From Minisyncoccota bacterium (GTDB lineage Bacteria > Patescibacteriota > Minisyncoccia > UBA6257 > HR35), in contig CALHPI010000020.1 of NCBI GenBank assembly GCA_938036275.1, positions 1-23,000 of the forward strand: a stretch of DNA of 23,000 bases, in the 5' to 3' direction. The translations under genes and the position numbers were made by a program. The number at the start of each line of letters is the position of its first letter. Within the stretch, counting starts at the first letter, position 1. Below are positions 7,246 through 15,300 of the stretch, one piece after another. Below the pieces are notes generated by a model, which saw only the letters and a program-made list of their open reading frames with translations, made no database searches and was not told where the DNA came from.

Positions 7246-7828
7246 GGAACTTTTAGAAAAAATTAAAATTTTAAGGAAAGAAACCGGCGCGCCAATTGCT
7301 AAATGTCAAGAAGCTTTAGAAAAAGAAAATGGTGATTTAGAAAGAGCAAAAATTTATTTAAGAAAAATCGGCGAAGGACTTTTAGAGAAAAAGAAAGAAG
7401 CAATCGCCGGTCAAGGCATTATTGAAGGCTATGTCCATTTTAATGGCCGGGTTGGGGCTTTGGTTGAATTAAGGTCAGAAACCGATTTTGTTGCTCAAAA
7501 TCCTGAATTTAAAAAATTAGCTCATGAATTAGCTTTGCAAATCGCAACAATGAATCCTTTGTATCTTTCTTTAGACAAAATACCAGCTGAAGTTTTCGAA
7601 GAGAAAAAGAGAGAATTTTCTGAAGATATCCAAGATAAACCAGAAAAAGTCAGAGAAGAAATTATTAAAGGCAGATTAGAAAAATGGGCAAGCGAGGTTT
7701 GTTTATTAGATCAGATTTATTTTAAGGATGAAAATTTAAAAATTAAAGATTTAATTAATGAATATGCTAATAAATTTGGAGAGAAAATTGAAGTTCGCCG
7801 CTTTGTTCGTCTAAGTATCGATGAATAG
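7238..7828 (+). CDS. tsf: Elongation factor Ts
   Basis: EF-Ts is the nucleotide-exchange factor of EF-Tu. The 196-residue protein has the N-terminal UBA-like domain (KILRKETGAPIAKCQEAL, about 9-26; NGDLERAKIYLR), the exchange motif ETDFVAQN (about 80-87), and the C-terminal LDQIYFKDENLKIKDLI. Its length matches short EF-Ts forms with a reduced core. It starts inside the rpsB stop region (eight-base overlap) and overlaps the following gene by eight bases. Confidence 0.95.
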   Translation: MDKELLEKIKILRKETGAPIAKCQEALEKENGDLERAKIYLRKIGEGLLEKKKEAIAGQGIIEGYVHFNGRVGALVELRSETDFVAQNPEFKKLAHELALQIATMNPLYLSLDKIPAEVFEEKKREFSEDIQDKPEKVREEIIKGRLEKWASEVCLLDQIYFKDENLKIKDLINEYANKFGEKIEVRRFVRLSIDE

Positions 7829-8135
7829 TTATTTTCTTTTAATTTTCGGTTACGGGCTGATCTTTTTTTCAATTATTTTCGCTGCTTATCGTTTGCAAAG
7901 GACTGAGCTTACTAAAGAAGATTATTCAAAATGGCAAAGATTAAGTAAAAAACTTGATCTTTTAAAAGAAAAAATTTTAAAATTAATCAAAATCTCTGAA
8001 AAAGAAGTTATTTTTTTGTTTAAAAACTTTCGTGAAAAAATTTTCTTAAGAATTAAAATTGAAGCTTTAAAAATTGAAACTTGGGCTAATAAAAAATTAG
8101 AAAACCTGAAAGAAAATTCAAAAAATAATTTATAA
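7821..8135 (+). CDS. Small membrane-anchored coiled-coil protein, hypothetical
   Basis: A 104-residue protein with one N-terminal transmembrane segment (about residues 3-23) followed by a Lys/Glu-rich helical tail with a likely coiled coil (about 28-100). I recognise no family. It overlaps tsf by eight bases and so ends the rpsB-tsf operon. The topology is anchor outside-in with the charged helix in the cytoplasm, judged from the basic residues after the segment. The TAA at 8133-8135 lies inside a TATAAT (8131-8136) that may be the tRNA-Thr promoter. Confidence 0.7.
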   Translation: MNSYFLLIFGYGLIFFSIIFAAYRLQRTELTKEDYSKWQRLSKKLDLLKEKILKLIKISEKEVIFLFKNFREKIFLRIKIEALKIETWANKKLENLKENSKNNL

Positions 8136-8136
8136 T
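8131..8136 (+). promoter_or_regulatory. Possible -10 box for tRNA-Thr and pilin
   Basis: TATAAT lies ten bases before the first base of tRNA-Thr, so transcription would start one to three bases before the tRNA. There is no TG extension and no clear -35. In an AT-rich sequence a chance match is possible. Confidence 0.4.
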
Positions 8137-8145
8137 TTAAATAAA

Positions 8146-8217
8146 GCCAGCGTAGCTCAGTGGTAGAGCAGGCGCCTTGTAAGCGTCAGGTCGTGGGTTC
8201 GAATCCCACCGCTGGCT
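8146..8217 (+). tRNA. tRNA-Thr (anticodon TGT)
   Basis: Acceptor GCCAGCG pairs with CGCTGGC (8210-8216), the discriminator is T, and no CCA is encoded. D stem GCTC/GAGC, anticodon stem GGCGC/GCGTC with loop CTTGTAA giving TGT (reads ACA), T stem GTGGG/CCCAC with TTCGAAT. The tRNA ends one base before the next ATG, the same arrangement as tRNA-Leu and RNase J. Confidence 0.95.
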
Positions 8218-8218
8218 T

Positions 8219-8860
8219 ATGGAAAATAAAGGTTTAACTTATGTTGAACTGTTAATAGTTTTAGGTTTAATTCCTGTTTTAATTGGATTAGGTGGTGGAG
8301 TTTTTAAAATTCAAGATTATTTTAAAAAAACAAGGGATCTTCAAAGAATTAACGATATCACTCTTTTAAACAATGCTTTAAATTTTTATTTCCAAAATGC
8401 TACTTCAGTTGATCCTGATGGACCAAATTTAACTAATCGTGGTGTTGATGAAAGTTTGCCAACAATTTTTGTTTCGGTACCGGGAGAAAAAGATAAATTC
8501 TTTGAAAGTTGTTTTTATTATCCAACCGGAAAAATTTATTATATTTATCAAACTAATAAGAACGATTATCAACGAACTGACTCTTTTGGTTGGATTCCCA
8601 TAAATTTTCAAGAAGTTAATTATCCAGGGCTTTCAGTTTTACCAGTTGACCCAATAAATACTTTAAATTCAGGATTATACTATTTGTACGCTTTTCAAAG
8701 AACGCCTCCGCAGTATGAAATTTCAGTTGGTTTTGAATCTCCAGAATTTCAAAAGGGTGGCTCGGCTGATAAAGTCTCAACTGACGGTGGTAATGATGAT
8801 AATAGATTAGAAATGGGAACAAATTTAAATATTATTCCGGGCTTTTTGTGGAGTTTTTAA
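8219..8860 (+). CDS. Type IV pilin-like protein
   Basis: A 213-residue prepilin: leader MENKG, then LTYVE (Glu at mature position 5) and a hydrophobic helix to about residue 28. After it comes KKTRDLQRINDITLLNNALNFY, a pattern I recognise from Parcubacteria pseudopilins, and a C-terminal half with VDPIN and YYLYAF resembling the small beta-sheet head of such pilins. It is separated from the fusA-linked pilin cluster by 6 kb. The ATG is one base after tRNA-Thr, so its mRNA either starts within the tRNA or is released by tRNA 3' processing. A role in a type IV pilus or in DNA uptake is inferred from the family. Confidence 0.8.
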   Translation: MENKGLTYVELLIVLGLIPVLIGLGGGVFKIQDYFKKTRDLQRINDITLLNNALNFYFQNATSVDPDGPNLTNRGVDESLPTIFVSVPGEKDKFFESCFYYPTGKIYYIYQTNKNDYQRTDSFGWIPINFQEVNYPGLSVLPVDPINTLNSGLYYLYAFQRTPPQYEISVGFESPEFQKGGSADKVSTDGGNDDNRLEMGTNLNIIPGFLWSF

Positions 8861-8898
8861 ATTTAGCTCTGTGCCGTTATTTGAAAAAGAATTACGAG

Positions 8899-10086
8899 CT
8901 AACATATAATTCCTAAATATTCCCAGAGCTTTTTTGGTTCAATTTTTATTTTCATTTTTTTAGCTTCGAGTTCACTAAATTCTTTTGGCTGATTGGGGGT
9001 GGGGTGATTAATGATTAAAATCGGTAAAGGGCCGTATAAATGCTTTCCTGTTTGAGCTGAAGTTATATGATCACCTGTGATTACAAAAATTGTTTCTTTG
9101 GGCAAATTTTTAATTAAGCTGTTCAACCATTTATCAAAAAATTCAAAAAACTCTTTCTTTTTTTGAAAATTTTTATCATGACTAGCTTCGTCAGCTTCTT
9201 TTAAATGAAGATAAATTAAATTATATTTAGGGAAATTATCAATAATTGCTTTTTTTAAAAATTGATATCTTTGATTAAGGTTTTCAATTTCAGGTAAGGT
9301 TAAAGCTTCGAAACCAGCCAAGAGGCAACCTCCTTTAACCACTCCATTTTCAGCAATGACTAAAGAATTTTTAAAACATTTTTTTAATTTTGGCAGACTG
9401 TTACCAGCCTCGCGGGTTAAAAGATAATTGGCTTTTAAAATTCCTCGCTCTTTTCTTAAATTGTTAAAAGGATGATTATCTAAAAGATAATGAGTCTCAT
9501 CCAAGAATTTTTGCACGATCTTGGCTGTTTTTTTCGATAAAGAATCATTTTTTAATGGTTTAATTTTTTTAACCTTAGCATCTGTTTTCAAAGGATCGCT
9601 ATCGCTAATCCATGGAGATAATTTTGTTTTAAAGATCAAAACAGCGCGATGGCCATAAGTTCGGTGAAAATGAAAAGGAATTTCAAAATTTAAAGCATTA
9701 ATTGCTTTCTCAAATTCATAAAAACCAAAAATATTCCTACCCGCACGCCGATCAATAACTTTTAAATTTTCGTCAACTGTGGCAAAATCAACTCTGAGAG
9801 CAAGCTCACCATTTTGATAATCAATATCTGAGCCAACAGCTTCTAAAGGACCTCGTTTTACTTCTTGAGGAGAAATTTGATAACCAAGAATATTTAAGTT
9901 TGCTAAGCCGGTAATGCTAGCTGAACCAAATTTTGGCCAGTCTTTCTTTGTCAAAGGATAAAATTCAGCTAAAAAGCTTTTTTTTAAAAGTTTTTGAATA
10001 TTTGGCTTTTGAGCCAATTTTAAAGGCGTTTTTGATGAAGCTTTATCAGCTAGACCATCAATTAATAAAAAAATAACTCTTGCCAT
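8899..10086 (-). CDS. apgM: Cofactor-independent phosphoglycerate mutase, archaeal type
   Basis: Interconverts 3- and 2-phosphoglycerate in glycolysis with metal ions and a phosphoserine intermediate. The 395-residue size and motifs fit the archaeal ApgM branch of the alkaline phosphatase superfamily, not GpmI (about 510 aa). Visible: FLLIDGLADKASSKTPL (metal Asp9), AQKPNIQKLL, GSASITGLANLNILGY with the likely nucleophile Ser, RGPLEAVGSDIDY, VIDRRAGRNIFG, YLHLKEADEASHDKNF and VITGDHIT near the C-terminus. It ends in TAG and is convergent with the pilin gene across 38 bases without a clear terminator. Its start region overlaps the -35 area of the rpmJ promoter. Confidence 0.9.
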   Translation of the reverse strand: MARVIFLLIDGLADKASSKTPLKLAQKPNIQKLLKKSFLAEFYPLTKKDWPKFGSASITGLANLNILGYQISPQEVKRGPLEAVGSDIDYQNGELALRVDFATVDENLKVIDRRAGRNIFGFYEFEKAINALNFEIPFHFHRTYGHRAVLIFKTKLSPWISDSDPLKTDAKVKKIKPLKNDSLSKKTAKIVQKFLDETHYLLDNHPFNNLRKERGILKANYLLTREAGNSLPKLKKCFKNSLVIAENGVVKGGCLLAGFEALTLPEIENLNQRYQFLKKAIIDNFPKYNLIYLHLKEADEASHDKNFQKKKEFFEFFDKWLNSLIKNLPKETIFVITGDHITSAQTGKHLYGPLPILIINHPTPNQPKEFSELEAKKMKIKIEPKKLWEYLGIIC

Positions 10087-10100
10087 AATATTATATTTTA

Positions 10101-10109
10101 TGATATAAT
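10101..10109 (+). promoter_or_regulatory. Extended -10 promoter of the rpmJ-rpsM-...-tRNA-Gln operon
   Basis: TGATATAAT, with TTGCCA (10080-10085) as a possible -35 at 18-base spacing. Transcription should start near 10116, leaving a 5' leader of about 53 bases that holds the hairpin at 10123-10138. Confidence 0.6.
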
Positions 10110-10122
10110 TAAAAAATTAAAA

Positions 10123-10138
10123 CTACCAGCGTTGGTAG
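10123..10138 (+). promoter_or_regulatory. Hairpin in the rpmJ operon 5' leader
   Basis: CTACCA-GCGT-TGGTAG: a six-pair perfect stem with a four-base loop, a few bases after the predicted transcript start. It may be a ribosomal-protein binding site or a 5'-end stabilising stem against an RNase J-type exonuclease; both are inference. Confidence 0.4.
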
Positions 10139-10168
10139 GAAAAACAAATTTTTTTAATTATTTTAAAA

Positions 10169-10282
10169 ATGAAAGTTTCCGCCTCAATCAAAAAAAGATG
10201 TCAAAAATGTAAAATTGTTAAGCGCGGCAATTATCGTTATGTTATTTGTGAGAATCCCAAACACAAACAAAGACAAGGTTAA
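10169..10282 (+). CDS. rpmJ: Ribosomal protein L36 (bL36), zinc form
   Basis: A 37-residue bL36 starting [14 protein letters not shown] and ending HKQRQG. The zinc ligands Cys11, Cys14, Cys27 and His32 are all present. It is the first gene of the long ribosomal-protein/rpoA operon and precedes rpsM by three bases, as in many bacteria; infA is not beside it. The ATG is preceded by TTAAAA rather than a Shine-Dalgarno. Confidence 0.95.
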   Translation: MKVSASIKKRCQKCKIVKRGNYRYVICENPKHKQRQG

Positions 10283-10285
10283 AAA

Positions 10286-10678
10286 ATGGTAAGGATCGTT
10301 GGCGTTGAACTTCCTAAAAATAAAAGATTGGTTTTTGCCTTGCCGAAAATTTATGGAGTTGGTTTAGCATTGGCGCAAAAAATTTGCAAAGAAACAAACA
10401 TCGATCCAATGAAAAAAACTGATGAGCTAACACCTCAAGAGATTAGTAAAATTGAAAAATATCTTGAGGCTAATTTTAAAGTTGAAGGTGATCTCCGAAG
10501 AGAGATTAAAGAAAATATTAAGAGACTTATTCAGATTCAATGTTATCGGGGGATTCGTCATCAAAAAGGTTTACCTGTGAGAGGACAGCGAACCAGAACT
10601 AATGCCCGAACTAGAAAAGGTCCGAGAAAAACAGTTGCCACTGGTGCTCGTCGTAAAGCCGGTGGTGGTAAAAGATAA
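10286..10678 (+). CDS. rpsM: Ribosomal protein S13 (uS13)
   Basis: A 130-residue uS13, which contacts the head of the small subunit and helix 38 of the large one. Features: [29 protein letters not shown] (helix-two turn-helix), a mid-region [22 protein letters not shown], and the C-terminal [19 protein letters not shown]. It ends with a Gly/Lys-rich tail. The TAA shares one base with the rpsK ATG (TAATG). Confidence 0.96.
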   Translation: MVRIVGVELPKNKRLVFALPKIYGVGLALAQKICKETNIDPMKKTDELTPQEISKIEKYLEANFKVEGDLRREIKENIKRLIQIQCYRGIRHQKGLPVRGQRTRTNARTRKGPRKTVATGARRKAGGGKR

Positions 10679-11130
10679 TGGGTAAAACAAGAACAAAAAC
10701 AATCGGTACTGAGACGGAGACCAAAGAGATTAAAGAAGAAATTACTGAAACTAAATCAAAAAAGAAAGAAAAGAAAAAATTGTATTTAGATAAAGCAAGG
10801 GTTTATATTATTGCTAATTTTAATAATACTTTATTAACTTTCACTGATGATCAAGGTAATGTTTTAGCTTGGTCTTCAGCTGGTCAGGCTGGTTTAAAAA
10901 ATACTAAAAAGGGAACGCCTTATGCTGGCACTAAAGCAGCTGAAGCTTTATTAGAAAAAATGAAAAATTTTAAGATTGATGAATTAAAAATTTTTACTAA
11001 AGGAGTTGGTCCAGGTCGAGAAACAGCTTTAAGGGTTTTATTTAGTCAAGATTATAATATTACTTATTTAGAAGATATTACGCCGATTCCTTTTGGTGGT
11101 CCGAAAAAACCAAGGCCACGCAGAGTTTAA
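10678..11130 (+). CDS. rpsK: Ribosomal protein S11 (uS11) with N-terminal extension
   Basis: A 150-residue uS11. The core begins near residue 38 with ARVYIIANFNNTLLTFTD and shows WSSAGQAGLKNTKKGTPYAG, GPGRETALR and the C-terminal ITPIPFGGPKKPRPRRV. The first 37 residues are a low-complexity Lys/Glu/Thr extension absent from typical bacterial S11 (about 125-130 aa). It starts by TAATG overlap with rpsM and sits two bases before rpsD. Confidence 0.96.
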   Translation: MGKTRTKTIGTETETKEIKEEITETKSKKKEKKKLYLDKARVYIIANFNNTLLTFTDDQGNVLAWSSAGQAGLKNTKKGTPYAGTKAAEALLEKMKNFKIDELKIFTKGVGPGRETALRVLFSQDYNITYLEDITPIPFGGPKKPRPRRV

Positions 11131-11132
11131 TT

Positions 11133-11753
11133 ATGCTTTTAGGTCCAAAATGTAAATATTGCCGAAGATTCGGTCAGAAATTGGGACTTAATGAAAGATG
11201 TTTATCTCAGAAATGTGCTTTAGTACGAAGAAGAGTTAGACCAGGTGTTCATGGCCGAAAGCCAAGGTCTTTATCATTATTTGCTCGTCAGCTTTTAGAA
11301 AAACAAAGACTGAAATTTAGTTATTTATTAAATGAAGCTAAAATGAAAAGATATGTTGACTTAGCTAAGAAAGCTAAAAAAGCTGCTCCCGAGGCCTTAA
11401 TTGAGCTTTTAGAAAGAAGATTGGACAATGTTGTTTGGCGAGCTGGTTATGTACCAGCAAAAACCACCGCTCGTCAACTTGTTAGCCATGGTCATTTTTT
11501 AGTTAATGGCCGTCGGGTGCGGACGCCTTCTTATTTAGTTAATGAAGGAGATGTAATTGCTATTAGACCCCAAAGTAAAAATATTAAGCCTTTTGAAGAT
11601 CTAGCCCAAAGATTAAAATTTTATCAACCACCTTCTTGGCTAAGTATTGATCCTCAGACTGGAGAAACTAAGGTATTAAGATTGCCTACTGGAGAGGAAA
11701 TTTCACATAATTTTAATTTAAATTTAGTTATTGACTTTTATAGTCGACAGTAA
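11133..11753 (+). CDS. rpsD: Ribosomal protein S4 (uS4), zinc form
   Basis: A 206-residue uS4, a primary binder in small-subunit assembly. The N-terminal zinc motif Cys7-x2-Cys10-x12-Cys23-x4-Cys28 is intact (C+ form). Also visible: PGVHGRKPRSLSLFARQLLEKQ, the S4 RNA-binding domain with LERRLDNVVWRAGYVPAKTTARQLVSHGHFLVNG split over about 91-125, and a C-terminal basic and hydrophobic tail. It lies between rpsK and rpoA, the classical alpha-operon order. Confidence 0.96.
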   Translation: MLLGPKCKYCRRFGQKLGLNERCLSQKCALVRRRVRPGVHGRKPRSLSLFARQLLEKQRLKFSYLLNEAKMKRYVDLAKKAKKAAPEALIELLERRLDNVVWRAGYVPAKTTARQLVSHGHFLVNGRRVRTPSYLVNEGDVIAIRPQSKNIKPFEDLAQRLKFYQPPSWLSIDPQTGETKVLRLPTGEEISHNFNLNLVIDFYSRQ

Positions 11754-11765
11754 GAAAAATTAAAA

Positions 11766-12455
11766 ATGATTATTAACGATTTAATTTTGCCGGAAAAACC
11801 AAAACTTGTTTTAGCTGAAGCTAACAAAGCTGTTTTTGAAATCAAACCACTTTACCCAGGTTATGGTGTAACTTTAGGAAATGCTTTAAGAAGAGTTCTT
11901 TTGTCATCTTTAGTCGGAGCAGCAATTACTCGGGTTAAAATTAACAATGTTTTGCATGAATTTTCAACCTTACCGGGTGTTTTTGAAGATATTTTAGATA
12001 TTGCTTTAAATTTAAAAAAAGTGAGAATCAAAATGGATATTGAAGGACCAGTTGAACTGAGTTTAGAAGCGAAAGGGAAAAGAGAAGTCAAAGCTAAGGA
12101 TATTAAAACAATTGCTGGAGTTCAAATTGTTAATCCTGATCATCATTTAGCAACTCTTACTAGTGATAAAGCTGAACTAATAATGAATTTAATTGTTGAA
12201 AAAGGGAGAGGTTATTCTCCAGCTGAGGAAAGAACAAAAGAAAAGTTAATGCCGGGCGAGATGGTTTTAGATGCTATTTTTTCACCAGTTGTTAATGCAG
12301 TTTATGAGGTTGAGAATATAAGATATCAGGAAAGAACCGATTATAATTTATTAAGATTAACCATTGAAACCGATGGTACCAAAACGCCCGAAGAAGCTTT
12401 AGAAGAAGCAACTAAAATTTTAATAGAGCAATTTAGTATTTTTATAAATAAATGA
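11766..12455 (+). CDS. rpoA: RNA polymerase alpha subunit lacking the C-terminal domain
   Basis: Alpha dimerises and nucleates RNA polymerase assembly. The 229-residue protein has the full N-terminal domain: PLYPGYGVTLGNALRRVLLSS (about 29-49, the dimer and beta contact region), HEFSTLPGVFEDILDIALNLK, LVEKGRGYSPAEE, and TKTPEEALEEATKILIEQF at the end. Bacterial alpha is usually 310-330 residues with a flexible linker and alpha-CTD; here the frame stops at TGA right after the NTD and rplQ starts inside that stop (ATGA). No alpha-CTD sequence follows in any frame, as the next 330 bases are rplQ. So UP-element and activator contacts through alpha-CTD should be missing unless supplied elsewhere. 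Confidence 0.95.
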   Translation: MIINDLILPEKPKLVLAEANKAVFEIKPLYPGYGVTLGNALRRVLLSSLVGAAITRVKINNVLHEFSTLPGVFEDILDIALNLKKVRIKMDIEGPVELSLEAKGKREVKAKDIKTIAGVQIVNPDHHLATLTSDKAELIMNLIVEKGRGYSPAEERTKEKLMPGEMVLDAIFSPVVNAVYEVENIRYQERTDYNLLRLTIETDGTKTPEEALEEATKILIEQFSIFINK

Positions 12456-12787
12456 AAAAGCGATTTCATCGTCAAAGAGATCAAAGAAGAGCCCTTTTCC
12501 GCATTTTGTTGCATCATCTGATAATGAATGAAAAAATTAAAACTACTGATGAAAGAGCCAAATATCTAAAAGCAAAAATTGAAAGACTGCTTTCTAAGGC
12601 TAAAAAAGGAGAATTGGCTCAACTAAGATATCTTCTTAAACATTTACCTAAAAAATCAGCTTATAAACTTTTTTATGAATTAGCACCGCGTTATCAGGAA
12701 AGAACTGGTGGTTATGTTAGGATTATTAAATTGCCCTTCCGTCGTCTTAAAGATAATGCTAAAATTTCTCTTATCGAATTTGTTTGA
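12452..12787 (+). CDS. rplQ: Ribosomal protein L17 (bL17)
   Basis: A 111-residue bL17. Motifs: MKKRFHRQRDQRRALFRILLHHLI, then KIKTTDERAKYLKAKIERLLSKAK and the C-terminal RYQERTGGYVRIIKLPFRRLKDNAKISLIEF. The start overlaps the rpoA stop by four bases, and the TGA (12785-12787) overlaps the ATG of rpsP by one. The usual rpoA-rplQ order is kept. Confidence 0.95.
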   Translation: MKKRFHRQRDQRRALFRILLHHLIMNEKIKTTDERAKYLKAKIERLLSKAKKGELAQLRYLLKHLPKKSAYKLFYELAPRYQERTGGYVRIIKLPFRRLKDNAKISLIEFV

Positions 12788-13020
12788 TGTTAGTAATTCG
12801 TTTTCAAAAAATTGGTAAAAAAAATCAAAAGATTTTAAGATTAGTTTTGCAAGATAAAAGATGGAAACTCCAGGGCAAAGCAATCAAAGTTTTAGGTTGG
12901 TGGAATCCTTATTTAAAAGAAGGAAATTTTAATACTGATCTGATTAAATTTTATCTTCAAAATGGCGCTCAACTTTCAGAGACAGCTAAAAGTATCTTAA
13001 AGAAAAATAAGATAATTTAA
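12787..13020 (+). CDS. rpsP: Ribosomal protein S16 (bS16), divergent
   Basis: A 77-residue protein recognisable as bS16 from MLVIRFQKIGKKNQKILRLVL, KAIKVLGWWNPYLKEG, and the C-terminal FYLQNGAQLSETAKSILKK, which matches the family's W-L-x-x-G-A-Q-x-x-x-T-x-x-x-L-L pattern. It lacks several usual Arg/Pro residues of the first hairpin. I chose ATG 12787 (TGATG overlap with rplQ) over a TTG one codon upstream. rpsP after rplQ is unusual compared with the common rpsP-rimM-trmD order. Confidence 0.85.
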   Translation: MLVIRFQKIGKKNQKILRLVLQDKRWKLQGKAIKVLGWWNPYLKEGNFNTDLIKFYLQNGAQLSETAKSILKKNKII

Positions 13021-13023
13021 AAA

Positions 13024-14310
13024 ATGAAACCCAAGATTATTTCTGGGCCTGGAGGATTAAATATCCTGATTTGTCATAAACCAGATAGTTTATCAACAAC
13101 CTTTTTGATTTTAGTTAAAGCCGGGACTGATTTGGAAAAGAAAAATATCAACGGCATCTCTCACTTTATTGAACATCTTTATTTTAAAGGAACAAAAAAT
13201 TTCCCAACCCCTAAAATTTTAATGGAAAATATTGATAAAATTGGTGGTATTTTCAATGCTTTTACCAGCTATCAATATACTGGTTTTTATATTAGAGTTT
13301 TACCTGAATTTGACAAAGAAGCACTTTTTATTTTAAGCGATATTATTCTTGAACCACTTTTTCCTGAGGAAGAAATTGAGAAAGAAAGAAAAGTTATTTT
13401 TGAAGAAATTAATCTGCATAACGATAGTCCTCCAAGTCTAATTGTTGATCTTGGTATTCAGTTAACTTTTGGTGAACAACCTGCGGGTTGGTCAATTCTT
13501 GGTAATAAAAAAACTTTGGCGAAAATAACTCGTGCTGATATTTTAAATTATGTTAAAGAAAATTATTCAACTAAAAATACTTTAATTATTTTAAGTGGTA
13601 ATCTTAAGCGTCAGGAACAACTAATCAACTTTATTAAAGAAAGATTTGTTGCTTATAATTCTAAAAAACCCAAGGCAATTTTTAAATTCAAAAAACCTAA
13701 AGTTGGTTATCAAGAGAAAATTTATCATAAACAAGTTGATCAAGCTCATATTTTTTTAGGACTACCTCTTCCCGGCATGGTCGAGCTTAAAGATCGTAGA
13801 TATCTTTGGTATTTAATTTCTCTTATTTTAGGCGAAAAACCAAGTTCAAGATTATGGTTAAAAATCAGAGAAGAGCTTGGAGCTGCCTATTATCTTCGTA
13901 GTCATTTTTCTGAATATACTAATCGAAGTTTATTTTTTATTCATGCTGGTATCAATTTAGATAAATTAAATTTTGTTCTGGAGACGATTATTGCCGAGAT
14001 TAATAAATTAAAAAGTCAAGGAGTTAGCGAAGAAGAACTGCAAACCGCGAAATCAGTTTTAAAAAGTTCTTTGTTTATGGATTTAGAAGATAGTTTTAAT
14101 TTAGCCTTTTTTTATGGCCGTCAATATTTATTAGAAAAATCTTTAATCTCACCTGAAGAAATTATTAAAAAAATCGATGCTCTTAAAATTGCCCATCTTC
14201 AAAAAGAACTCAAAAATCTTTTCCAATTTAAGCAAACAAAATTTGCGGTAATTTTACCTAAGGGTCATCAACAAAAATTCACAAAAATTTTTCAAAAATT
14301 GATAAAATAA
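13024..14310 (+). CDS. M16-family zinc metallopeptidase (processing-peptidase-like)
   Basis: A 428-residue protein with the inverted zinc motif HFIEH (47-51) in GISHFIEHLYFKGTKNF, and the third ligand Glu at about 128 in ERKVIFEEIN, 77 residues downstream as in pitrilysin-type enzymes. It has two M16 halves: the active N-terminal domain and a C-terminal domain with REELGAAYYLRSHFSEY (about 288-304). No signal peptide is visible, so it is probably cytoplasmic or associated peripherally. It sits three bases after rpsP within the ribosomal operon, before the permease gene. The substrate is unknown. Confidence 0.88.
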   Translation: MKPKIISGPGGLNILICHKPDSLSTTFLILVKAGTDLEKKNINGISHFIEHLYFKGTKNFPTPKILMENIDKIGGIFNAFTSYQYTGFYIRVLPEFDKEALFILSDIILEPLFPEEEIEKERKVIFEEINLHNDSPPSLIVDLGIQLTFGEQPAGWSILGNKKTLAKITRADILNYVKENYSTKNTLIILSGNLKRQEQLINFIKERFVAYNSKKPKAIFKFKKPKVGYQEKIYHKQVDQAHIFLGLPLPGMVELKDRRYLWYLISLILGEKPSSRLWLKIREELGAAYYLRSHFSEYTNRSLFFIHAGINLDKLNFVLETIIAEINKLKSQGVSEEELQTAKSVLKSSLFMDLEDSFNLAFFYGRQYLLEKSLISPEEIIKKIDALKIAHLQKELKNLFQFKQTKFAVILPKGHQQKFTKIFQKLIK

Positions 14311-14314
14311 ATTT

Positions 14315-15295
14315 ATGAATTATGAATTGAAAAAAGCTTTAATTTTTTGGTTAATTCCTATTTTGTTTTTAGGGTTTTGGTATTTACGCGGACCCCTTTT
14401 AGCTTTTTTATCAGGCATTTTTATTGGTTTAGCTATCCAAACATTTGCTTTATTTATAAATTATCGCTTCAAACTTAATTATTATTTAAGTGTTTTTTTA
14501 ATTTATCTTGTTTTCATTTTTTTAATAGCTTTAGTATCTTATTTAACTTTTCAAATTTTAATTGAAGAACTGCCGAAGCTTTTTCAAAAATTAGAACCTT
14601 ATTTGAAAGAATTTCGTCTGCAAAATTTTTATTTAGAAAGTAAATGGCAAAATTTATTCTCTTTTGGTAGTGATTATCTGCCTAATGTTTTTAGATTACT
14701 TTATAATTTTTTTGGCGATCTTTTTTCTTTGGTATTGATTTTTGTAGCTTCTCTTTATGTTGCTTTTGATAAAAATTTTCTTCAACCAATCTTTAAAATT
14801 TTTCCTGATCATAAAAGGGAAACTTATGAAAAGACCTGGCGAAGAATTAAAAGAAAAGTCTCCTTTTGGTTTTTAGGACAAATTGTGTTAATGATTTTTA
14901 TTGGTGTTTTTAGTTATTTATTCGTTGGTCCAATTTTGAAAATAAATTATGCACCTTTAATTGGTCTTTTAGCTGGCCTTTTAGAAATTGTTCCTGTGAT
15001 TGGTCCTCTTTTTACTTTGATAGTTGTTTCTTTAATAACTTTTTTAGATAAACCCGAATTTGTCTTTTTAGTAATTAGTTATTTTATTTTACTTCAGCAG
15101 TTTGAAAATCATTTTCTTGTCCCCTTAGTGATGAAGCGAACTGTCTCGCTTAATCCTTTGTTAGTTATTTTTGGAGTTTTAGTTGGTAGCAAAATCGGTG
15201 GAGTTTTAGGTATAATTATAGTCTTACCAATCTTAGGAATCCTAGTTGAAATTTTTCATTTAATGGCTGAATCCAAAGAAAAAAGATTGTTTTGA
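14315..15295 (+). CDS. AI-2E/PerM-family membrane permease
   Basis: A 326-residue protein with about seven to eight hydrophobic segments. Family features: the N-terminal pair of helices, a soluble stretch with FQKLEPYLKEF, a Trp/Arg-rich linker KTWRRIKRKVSFWFLGQIVLM, then PLIGLLAGLLEIVPVIGPLFT and the C-terminal FENHFLVPLVMKRTVSLNPLLVIFGVLVGSKIGG split over about 264-303, typical of the UPF0118 family. Members export autoinducer-2 or act as Na+/H+ antiporters; the substrate here is unknown. It ends five bases before tRNA-Gln and seems to be the last protein gene of the rpmJ operon. Confidence 0.88.
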   Translation: MNYELKKALIFWLIPILFLGFWYLRGPLLAFLSGIFIGLAIQTFALFINYRFKLNYYLSVFLIYLVFIFLIALVSYLTFQILIEELPKLFQKLEPYLKEFRLQNFYLESKWQNLFSFGSDYLPNVFRLLYNFFGDLFSLVLIFVASLYVAFDKNFLQPIFKIFPDHKRETYEKTWRRIKRKVSFWFLGQIVLMIFIGVFSYLFVGPILKINYAPLIGLLAGLLEIVPVIGPLFTLIVVSLITFLDKPEFVFLVISYFILLQQFENHFLVPLVMKRTVSLNPLLVIFGVLVGSKIGGVLGIIIVLPILGILVEIFHLMAESKEKRLF

Positions 15296-15300
15296 AAAAT

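Noticed and set aside
8861..8898. Terminator between the pilin and apgM
   Set aside because: Only a five-base AGCTC/GAGCT match with a large loop and no U tract.
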